A DNA stretch of 10,821 nt, taken from the NCBI GenBank assembly GCA_036825435.1, contig DAISYG010000074.1, forward strand, positions 1 through 10,821. Direction: 5' to 3'. The position numbers were made by a program, and so were the translations under genes. Below are positions 6,244-10,821 of the stretch, one piece after another. Every line of letters begins with the position of its first letter. The stretch's first letter is position 1. Origin of the DNA: UBA931 sp036825435. Its GTDB lineage: Bacteria > Pseudomonadota > Gammaproteobacteria > Burkholderiales > Casimicrobiaceae. The notes below the pieces were generated by a model. It did no database searches and was not told where the DNA came from. It was given only the letters and a program-made list of their open reading frames with translations.

Positions 6244-7986
6244 TTATGGCGCAGTTACGGTATTTTCGTCATGTTTTTGCTGCAAAAAGGCGACGACGTC
6301 ATCAATTTTTGTGGCGATTGCGGTCTCATCGCGCCGCCCTTGGTATTCGGCATGGCCTTCTTTCAGACCGCGTTCTCCGATGGTGATGCGGTGCGGGATG
6401 CCGATCAGTTCCAGATCGGCGAACATGACCCCGGGACGTTCACCGCGATCATCAAGCAGCACATCAAACCCGGCGTCCAGCAGCTTCCGGTACAGTGCTT
6501 CCGCCGCGTCGCGCACGGTTTCGCTGCGGTTGTATGCAATCGGTGCAATGGCGACGGTAAATGGTGCCATCGCCTGCGGCCAAATGATGCCGCGTTCGTC
6601 ATTGTGTTGTTCAATCGCGGCAGCAGCAATACGGGTGATGCCGATGCCGTAGCAGCCCATTTCCATGATCTGCGTTTCGCCCTGAGCGTTGAGGTAAGTT
6701 GCGTTCATCGCCTGCGCGTACACGTTGCCGAGCGCAAAAATATGACCGACTTCAACACCACGCATCAGATCAAGCGTTCCTTTGCCGTCTGGTGAAAGGT
6801 CGCCTTTCTGCACATTGCGGATATCGGCAACTTTGTCCGGTTCGCGCGTATCACGATCAAAGTTGACGCCGCGCAAGTGGAAGCCTTCCTCGTTCGCACC
6901 GCAGACAAAATCACTCATCACCGCCACCGAATGATCAACGATCAGCGGCATATTTGAAGGCAGATTGACCGGCCCCAGATAACCGGGGACACAACCCATC
7001 GTTTCAATGATTTCGGCATCGGTTGCCCAGCGCCAGCCAGCAAAACCTTCGAGCTTGCCAACTTTGACTTCGTTCATCGAATGATCGCCACGAATCAGCA
7101 GCATGTGCATGCGTTCGTTACCTTCTGCACCAGCCATCACCATCAGGCATTTCGCCGAGCGCGTGAGCGGCAATTGCAGCAGCTCTGCCACGGCTTCGCA
7201 GGTGGTCATGTTCGGCGTCGGTACTTTCTCCATGGTTTCCCGTGGTGCTGCGCGGGAAACGTCGGGAGCGATGGCCTCTGCTTTTTCAATATTGGCGGCG
7301 TAATCGGAAGCAGGGCAGTAGGCAATCACGTCTTCACCCGAATCGGCGAGCACCTGGAATTCATGGGAGGCCGAGCCGCCGATCGCGCCATTATCGGCAG
7401 CCACGGCACGAAACGTCAGGCCAAGGCGCGTGAAAATGCGGCTGTATGCGTCGTACATCGACTGGTACGATTTGAGCAATCCTTCTTTGTCGGCATCAAA
7501 TGAGTAGGCGTCTTTCATGATGAATTCGCGCGCACGCATCACCCCGAAGCGTGGGCGGATTTCATCGCGGAATTTGGTTTGCACCTGATACAGATTGATG
7601 GGCAATTGCCGATAACTGCTGATGTCTTTGCGCACGATATCGGTGATCACTTCCTCGTGTGTCGGACCGAACAGGAAATCGCGCTCATGCCGATCCCTGA
7701 TCTTCAAAAGTTGCGGGCCGAACTTGTCCCAACGCCCGGTTTCCTGCCACAGTTCAGCGGGCACCACATTCGGCATCAGCAATTCGACAGCACCGGCACG
7801 GTTCATTTCCTCGCGCACGATGTTTTCGATCTTGCGCAGTACACGCAACCCGATGGGCATCCAGTTGTAAATGCCCGACGATACCTTTTTGATCATGCCC
7901 GACCGGAGCATCAGTGTTTGGCTGGTGATTTCGGCTTCCGCCGGGGCTTCCTTCAAAGTGTTCAGATAAAAACGTGAGAGACGCAT
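6244..7986 (-). CDS. proS: prolyl-tRNA synthetase, bacterial type with editing domain
   Basis: The product is 580 residues (E. coli ProRS has 572). It charges tRNA(Pro) with proline in the cytoplasm. The start MRLSRFYLNTLKEAPAEAE matches the known N-terminus of the family, so the ATG at 7986 is chosen; a longer reading to 8238 would overlap the PII gene. Class II motifs appear in order: motif 1 region around 56-72, GPTHEEVITD (107-116), motif 2 (QTKFRDEIRPRFGVMRAREF, 136-155) and motif 3 (GCYGIGITRIAAAAIEQ, 444-460). Between motifs 2 and 3 sits the YbaK-like editing insertion (about 225-405), which hydrolyses Ala-tRNA(Pro). Lys279 falls at the residue number of the catalytic Lys279 of E. coli. 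The C-terminal anticodon-binding domain (about 475-570) carries LLDDRGERPGVMFAD. It is the first gene of the minus-strand run and divergent from the PII gene. Confidence 0.97.
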   Translation of the reverse strand: MRLSRFYLNTLKEAPAEAEITSQTLMLRSGMIKKVSSGIYNWMPIGLRVLRKIENIVREEMNRAGAVELLMPNVVPAELWQETGRWDKFGPQLLKIRDRHERDFLFGPTHEEVITDIVRKDISSYRQLPINLYQVQTKFRDEIRPRFGVMRAREFIMKDAYSFDADKEGLLKSYQSMYDAYSRIFTRLGLTFRAVAADNGAIGGSASHEFQVLADSGEDVIAYCPASDYAANIEKAEAIAPDVSRAAPRETMEKVPTPNMTTCEAVAELLQLPLTRSAKCLMVMAGAEGNERMHMLLIRGDHSMNEVKVGKLEGFAGWRWATDAEIIETMGCVPGYLGPVNLPSNMPLIVDHSVAVMSDFVCGANEEGFHLRGVNFDRDTREPDKVADIRNVQKGDLSPDGKGTLDLMRGVEVGHIFALGNVYAQAMNATYLNAQGETQIMEMGCYGIGITRIAAAAIEQHNDERGIIWPQAMAPFTVAIAPIAYNRSETVRDAAEALYRKLLDAGFDVLLDDRGERPGVMFADLELIGIPHRITIGERGLKEGHAEYQGRRDETAIATKIDDVVAFLQQKHDENTVTAP

Positions 7987-8072
7987 AAAACATGCTCGAA
8001 AAAATTTGGGAATGCCCGGATTGTAAACCAGACGGCAAGGGAAGGCATGGTAGGCGCCGTTTAAAGGCGATA

Positions 8073-8105
8073 TATAATGCTGAAAGAGAATATTTTGACG
8101 AGGAG
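8073..8105 (+). promoter_or_regulatory. -10 box and ribosome-binding site of the PII gene
   Basis: TATAAT at 8073-8078 is a perfect -10 hexamer, without a good -35 at 16-18 bp. GAGGAG at 8100-8105 sits 7 nt before the ATG at 8113 and fixes that start. I did not find a convincing -24/-12 (sigma-54) element, which would be expected for a nitrogen-controlled glnK promoter, so expression may be constitutive. The 126-bp spacer also has to hold the proS promoter, for which I see no clear hexamers. Confidence 0.45.
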
Positions 8106-8112
8106 CACCGCC

Positions 8113-8451
8113 ATGAAATACCTGATCGCAGTCATCAAACCGTTCAAACTCGACGAAGTGCGCGAAGAATTGTCGGCGGTAGGCGTGCAGGGCATCACCG
8201 TTACCGAAGCCAAAGGATTTGGGCGGCAAAAAGGGCACACCGAGCTATACCGGGGCGCGGAATACGCGGTTGATTTTTTGCCCAAAGTGAAAATCGAGGC
8301 GGCGATTCCTGATGCCTTGCTTGAACGCGCCATCGAGGCCATAGAAAAAGCGGCCAACACTGGCAAGATCGGCGACGGCAAGATTTTCGTACTGGATCTG
8401 CTGCATGCGCGTCGTATCCGGACGGGCGAAACAGATGAGGCGGCGATTTAG
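8113..8451 (+). CDS. glnB: nitrogen regulatory protein PII (GlnB/GlnK family)
   Basis: The product is 112 residues, exactly the standard PII length. It is a trimeric signal protein that senses ATP/ADP and 2-oxoglutarate and reports nitrogen status to partner enzymes, kinases or the AmtB channel. The T-loop segment KGFGRQKGHTELYRGAEY (34-51) is canonical, with Gln39 (Mg-ATP/2-oxoglutarate site), Lys58 near the base and Tyr51, the residue uridylylated by GlnD. The B-loop TGKIGDGKIFV (83-93) and the C-loop RRIRTGE (100-106) are intact. The segment between them, LDLLHA (94-99), deviates from the usual FDV-x-x. No amtB follows, so GlnB is more likely than GlnK on context, but the two cannot be separated by sequence alone. 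The ATG at 8113 has a strong ribosome-binding site. Confidence 0.93.
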   Translation: MKYLIAVIKPFKLDEVREELSAVGVQGITVTEAKGFGRQKGHTELYRGAEYAVDFLPKVKIEAAIPDALLERAIEAIEKAANTGKIGDGKIFVLDLLHARRIRTGETDEAAI

Positions 8452-8547
8452 ACATACTATTTGTCAGCTCTGTATGTGGTGAACCAAAGGACAGTATAAA
8501 TTGACATCCTGTCTAAATAAAACATAGATGCATAGAAGGAAATGGAT
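8452..8547 (+). promoter_or_regulatory. spacer upstream of the VOC gene with inverted repeat and RBS
   Basis: A perfect TTGACA lies at 8501-8506, and the best -10 candidate downstream (CATAGA at 8523-8528) is poor. The TTGACA lies inside an inverted repeat GACAG (8490-8494) and CTGTC (8509-8513) separated by 14 nt, an arrangement that could be a small operator or a hairpin. A second pair, CATAC and GTATG, sits further upstream, just after the PII stop, and could form a weak hairpin without a T-tract. AAGGA at 8536-8540 is the ribosome-binding site and favours ATG 8548 (7-nt spacing) over ATG 8542 (1 nt). Confidence 0.3.
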
Positions 8548-8949
8548 ATGAAATTCAGCAACGTAAGGCTATTAGTCAAAGATTACCGCAAATGTTTTAA
8601 TTTCTATACTCAACAACTTGGTTTGGAAGCGGTCTGGGATATTGAAGATTGCTATGCTAGATTCAAAATAGCCGAAGGAATAGAAGGATTCGCCATATTT
8701 ACGTCTGACCTGATGGCTCCGGTGGTTGGAAATACTGATAAAGCACAACCTATGGGATATCGTGAAAAATCAATGATATCTTTTGAGGTTGATAATGTAG
8801 ATGAAAGCTATCAGGCATTCTCGGCGAAAGGAATCAAATTCATTAACGAGCCAATGGATATGCCGGAATGGAGTATGCGCGTGGTTCATCTTTACGATCC
8901 AGAAGAAAACTTGATTGAATTGTTTACGTCGCTTGCTGCGACAGAGTAA
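8548..8949 (+). CDS. VOC (glyoxalase/bleomycin-resistance fold) protein
   Basis: The product is 133 residues, the usual size for a single-chain VOC protein with two beta-alpha-beta-beta-beta units. Unit 1 spans about 2-52 (NVRLLVKDYRKCFNFYTQQLGLE with the FYTQQLGL signature). Unit 2 spans about 76-128 (MISFEVDNVDESYQAFSAKGIKF, then VVHLYDPEENLIELF). Glu124 in NLIELF is at the usual C-terminal metal position. I see no His or Gln early in strand 1, where glyoxalase I and dioxygenases place the first ligand, so it may not be a metal enzyme of the standard type. Members range from lactoylglutathione lyase to antibiotic-binding proteins; the substrate cannot be read from the sequence. The gene follows the PII gene by 96 nt with its own ribosome-binding site. 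Confidence 0.82.
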   Translation: MKFSNVRLLVKDYRKCFNFYTQQLGLEAVWDIEDCYARFKIAEGIEGFAIFTSDLMAPVVGNTDKAQPMGYREKSMISFEVDNVDESYQAFSAKGIKFINEPMDMPEWSMRVVHLYDPEENLIELFTSLAATE

Positions 8950-9039
8950 TACATAAAATCAAGGACAAGTGATCGTCGTTTTTTTTGCACCAAAAGCAAA
9001 CAGCAAGAGTTCCGAACCCGGCTGGAAGCAAAAGTCCTC

Positions 9040-9222
9040 AATGAACAACCCCGCCCCAAGGGGTGGGGTATCCTAAAGCAGCGCAAGTTGATAGCGTCAA
9101 ATACTAACCAGCGATATTTTGCCACCAACAAAACCGTTACGTTATGGCTCATGTGAATATATTCGCTCATCAACCAAGTTTACGCCGCAAGCGACGGGGA
9201 ATTGAACCCGAAGAGATTAAAG
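9040..9222 (-). mobile_element. internally deleted IS200/IS605-type element (MITE-like remnant)
   Basis: The 8950-9277 gap has no intact gene but holds this relic. On the minus strand it runs from a left-end region (about 9222-9171) with a short hairpin at 9183-9196 (CGTCGC, TT, GCGGCG) to the tnpA start at 9170. It then continues to the tnpA end at 9073 and a GC-rich hairpin at 9048-9069 (CCCCACCCC, TT, GGGGCGGGG with flanking A-T pair) that resembles the right-end palindrome of IS200/IS605 elements. Such elements lack terminal inverted repeats and use subterminal hairpins recognised by the Y1 transposase. Both hairpin ends survive, so it could once have been mobilised in trans. Exact ends are estimates. 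The flanks (8950-9039 and 9223-9257) show nothing I recognise. Confidence 0.68.
9073..9170 (-). pseudogene. tnpA: tnpA remnant of an IS200/IS605 Y1 transposase
   Basis: The ATG at 9170 opens MSEYIHMSHNVTVLL, very close to the start of a known TnpA subgroup (MSEYIHKSHNVTVLL). The next expected residues, a Tyr-His-x-Val-x-Pro stretch before AKYR, are collapsed to a single Val, and VAKYRWLVFD follows. In another frame, immediately downstream, the strand reads RYQLALL and stops with TAG at 9075-9073, which matches the usual TnpA C-terminus (YQL-L-F/L, stop). The fragment is 98 nt, so the two ends are out of frame. About two thirds of a typical gene of roughly 430 nt is missing, including the HUH motif and catalytic Tyr. 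The product cannot be active. The family pattern is recalled from memory rather than searched. Confidence 0.72.
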
Positions 9223-9257
9223 GCTGGCGGGACATCTCCGAGCGAAGAGTGCGTGCG

Positions 9258-9284
9258 AAAAGGGCGGTAATTATGACTTACCGC
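9258..9284 (-). terminator. rho-independent terminator overlapping the SDR stop codon
   Basis: On the minus strand a perfect 7-bp stem, GCGGTAA and TTACCGC, encloses a 7-nt loop, followed by CC and a four-T tract (9261-9258). The upstream arm contains the last sense codon and the TAA stop of the SDR gene. It would end the ppa-SDR transcript. The T-tract is short, so efficiency is uncertain. Confidence 0.55.
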
Positions 9285-10033
9285 AGTTTGGTCGCTCCAC
9301 CATCCACCATAATGGTCTGACCGGTAATGTAATCTGCGTCTGAACTGGCGAGGAAAACGACCGTTCGCCCGATGTCTTCTTCAATTTCGCCGAGCCTTCT
9401 CAATGGAATTTTTGCGATCATGTTTTGGTAGTATTCGGGGTTGGCTTTTGCCCATTCGAGCATGCCTTCAGATTTTGCAATCGGAGAAATGAGGTTTACG
9501 GTGATGCCGAAGGGGCCGAACTCATTGGCGGCAACGCGGCTGATTCCGCGAATTGCTTCCTTGGCTGCGGCGTAAGAGCCTTGATTCACATCTCCATTAA
9601 TCCCTGCACCGGATGCAAAATTGATTATTTTCCCTTTGGTTTCTTTCAGGTAAGGCAGAGCAGCCTGCATGAAAATAAGCGTTGGGTAAAATCCGGTGCC
9701 GAATGATAATTCCAGTTCGTCTTTGCCAATTTTTTCTATCGCTGCCATTTTTGAGGCGTGGGCGTTGTTGATTAAAATATCAATTTTCCCGAAAGCATCG
9801 GCAACTTTTTTCACGATTTCGGGTAGCTTGGCATGTTCCATGAGATTTGCCTGAATAAAGAGGCAGTCTTTTTGGTATTGCTGCAAATCCTTGAGCGTTT
9901 CCTGGCCAGCTTCTTCATTCAAGTCAACGATAACGACTTTGGCACCTTCTTTGACGAAAGCTTTCGCGATACCTTTGCCGATACCTCCTGCGCCACCTGT
10001 GATGATGGCTACTTTATCTTGAAGTTTGTCCAT
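9278..10033 (-). CDS. short-chain dehydrogenase/reductase (SDR) oxidoreductase
   Basis: The product is 251 residues, the classical SDR length. The Rossmann fold shows TGGAGGIG (12-19) for dinucleotide binding, Asp37 at the end of strand 2 (VIVDLN), which favours NAD(H) over NADP(H), the INNAH motif (88-92), Ser141 in NFASGAG, and Tyr154/Lys158 in SYAAAKEA. The C-terminal ITGQTIMVDGG (236-246) is the standard closing motif. The helix-4 position that normally carries the tetrad Asn reads SFGTGFYP (110-117) without Asn, so the proton relay may differ. Classical SDRs of this kind reduce or oxidise hydroxy/keto groups on acyl-ACP, sugars or steroids; the substrate is not readable. AGGAG at 10046-10042, 8 nt before the ATG, overlaps the end of ppa's 3' spacer. 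The gene starts 14 nt after the ppa stop, so the two are probably co-transcribed. Confidence 0.88.
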   Translation of the reverse strand: MDKLQDKVAIITGGAGGIGKGIAKAFVKEGAKVVIVDLNEEAGQETLKDLQQYQKDCLFIQANLMEHAKLPEIVKKVADAFGKIDILINNAHASKMAAIEKIGKDELELSFGTGFYPTLIFMQAALPYLKETKGKIINFASGAGINGDVNQGSYAAAKEAIRGISRVAANEFGPFGITVNLISPIAKSEGMLEWAKANPEYYQNMIAKIPLRRLGEIEEDIGRTVVFLASSDADYITGQTIMVDGGATKLR

Positions 10034-10047
10034 GTCGTTTTCTCCTT

Positions 10048-10590
10048 TTATTGATCGCCTCCTTCTCTCTGATAGCGCTCGACGCCATCCAGAATCTCCT
10101 TGCGCGCTTCGTCAACTTCAACCCAGCTACCAACGCGCACCCATTTGCCAGGCTCCAGGTCTTTGTAATGTTCGAAGAAGTGCGAAATTTGTTGCAGTTG
10201 AATCGCGGGAATGTCTTGCGGTGAATGGATGTTTTTGTAATAAGAAGATATTTTGTCGGTGGGGACGGCGAGGATTTTGGCGTCACCTCCCATTTCGTCG
10301 TCCAAACGCAGCATGCCAATCGGCCGGCAACGTACAACCACGCCAGTAATCAACGGCATGGGCGAAAGAACAAGCACATCGCAGGGGTCGCCATCGTCAG
10401 ACAGCGTTTTCGGGATGTAGCCGTAATTGCACGGATAGTGCATGGCGGTCGCCATGAAGCGGTCAACAAATACCGCGCCGGTTTCTTTATCAACTTCGTA
10501 TTTGATCGGATCACCACGCATCGGGATCTCGATAACGACATTAACGTCGTCAGGTACGTTTTGGCCAGCAGGGACGCGGGCAAGACTCAT
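10048..10590 (-). CDS. ppa: inorganic pyrophosphatase, family I
   Basis: The product is 180 residues (E. coli Ppa has 176). It hydrolyses pyrophosphate to two phosphates in the cytoplasm, pulling biosynthetic reactions such as tRNA charging and DNA synthesis forward. The N-terminus MSLARVPAG, the segment VVIEIPMRGDPIKYEVDKETG (18-38), YPCNYGYIP (52-60) and HFFEHYKDLEPGKWV (137-151) closely follow the E. coli enzyme. Metal-binding acids are present: Asp66, Asp68 and Asp71 in DGDPCDV, plus Asp98 and Asp103 in DDEMGGDAK. Cys70 sits where the family signature usually has an aliphatic residue, a mild deviation. GGAG at 10600-10597, 6 nt before the ATG, supports the start. It is the first gene of a two-gene unit with the SDR gene. 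Confidence 0.97.
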   Translation of the reverse strand: MSLARVPAGQNVPDDVNVVIEIPMRGDPIKYEVDKETGAVFVDRFMATAMHYPCNYGYIPKTLSDDGDPCDVLVLSPMPLITGVVVRCRPIGMLRLDDEMGGDAKILAVPTDKISSYYKNIHSPQDIPAIQLQQISHFFEHYKDLEPGKWVRVGSWVEVDEARKEILDGVERYQREGGDQ

Positions 10591-10596
10591 GAAAAA

Positions 10597-10628
10597 CTCC
10601 AGGAAAATTTGAAAAACATAAAATTATA
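10597..10628 (-). promoter_or_regulatory. -10 box and ribosome-binding site of ppa
   Basis: On the minus strand TATAAT (10628-10623) is a perfect -10 hexamer about 33 bp before the ATG, and TGGAG (10601-10597) is the ribosome-binding site. No good -35 hexamer is seen at 16-18 bp spacing. The start of transcription is inferred. Confidence 0.45.
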
Positions 10629-10669
10629 ACCGATCTTTTTACTGCGGTATGGCTGATCGACTACTGAAA

Positions 10670-10754
10670 AGCCTAGGAAAACGCTAAGCAACGTTGCGAG
10701 CAAAGGCAAGACAAGGCGAAATTCCGACGAAAAAGTGGAGTTTACACAAATGTA
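10670..10754. repeat. possible dispersed intergenic repeat fragment
   Basis: This non-coding stretch upstream of ppa contains a perfect 10-bp palindrome (GCAACGTTGC, 10688-10697), a purine-rich GCAAAGGCAAGACAAGGCG tract and an inverted TACA-CAAA-TGTA at 10743-10754. The combination of an AAGGCAAGACAAGGC tract, ATTCCGACGAAAAAG and TTTACACAAATGTA looks to me like one arm of a MITE-type intergenic repeat seen in several proteobacteria, but this rests on memory. Only one copy is present in the window. No ORF of note occurs from 10755 to the end. Confidence 0.3.
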
Positions 10755-10821
10755 TAGTCAACAATCTAAGGAACCACTGATTTAATCGTACCTGCCGCAT
10801 CCTTCTTCTCTAAAAATTGCC

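Noticed and set aside
7987..8238. Upstream extension of the proS reading frame by 84 codons
   Set aside because: It overlaps the PII gene on the other strand, and the family N-terminus starts exactly at the ATG at 7986.
8970..8990. Run of eight T after the VOC gene as a terminator
   Set aside because: No stem of more than about 3 bp precedes the T-run, so an intrinsic terminator is not supported.
8892..9069. Minus-strand frame continuing from tnpA towards the VOC gene
   Set aside because: Beyond the hairpin it is out of frame with the tnpA end, shows no protein-like pattern and overlaps the VOC coding region.
9145..9314. Plus-strand frame reading MAHVNIFAHQPSLRRKRRG
   Set aside because: It is the antisense of the tnpA start and left end of the IS200-type remnant and runs on into the SDR gene.
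1..10821. CRISPR array, tRNA or rRNA genes
   Set aside because: No regularly spaced direct repeats and no tRNA or rRNA signatures were seen on either strand.

Overview
The window reads as chromosomal DNA from a Gram-negative proteobacterium of moderate G+C content. Supporting signs are several signal-peptidase-II lipoproteins, a periplasmic lytic transglycosylase, a PII protein with the GlnB/GlnK T-loop, a bacterial-type ProRS with the inserted editing domain, GluQ-RS, Hsp15 and an E. coli-like family I pyrophosphatase. A small proteasome-like Ntn-hydrolase resembling the BPH family points towards Betaproteobacteria, but that is inference and no genus is proposed.

Layout. (1) 1-3667 is an accessory-looking block. 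It holds a periplasmic ModA-like binding protein without modBC, then three predicted lipoproteins: one with a BamE/SmpA-like C-terminal segment, one on the minus strand with an internal tandem duplication, and one with TPR-like repeats. (2) 7986-3664 is a tightly packed minus-strand run in transcription order proS, SLT lytic transglycosylase, gluQ, proteasome-homologue peptidase, hslR. Gaps are 2 to 30 nt, so it is probably one transcription unit for translation quality, cell-wall turnover and protein/RNA stress handling. (3) 8113-8949 holds a plus-strand PII gene divergent from proS and a VOC (glyoxalase-fold) protein. (4) 8950-9277 has no intact gene. It contains an internally deleted IS200/IS605-type element: the start of tnpA and the last codons of tnpA are fused with about two thirds of the gene missing, and both hairpin ends are still visible. 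(5) 10590-9278 is a minus-strand pair, ppa (inorganic pyrophosphatase) and an SDR oxidoreductase, closed by a hairpin terminator that overlaps the SDR stop codon. (6) 10591-10821 holds the ppa promoter region and a stretch that looks like a piece of a dispersed intergenic repeat.

Most genes are housekeeping. The parts deserving a second look are the proteasome-like peptidase in the proS operon, the IS200-derived remnant, the lipoprotein cluster and the intergenic sequence at the right end. No clearly new defence or mobile system was found.
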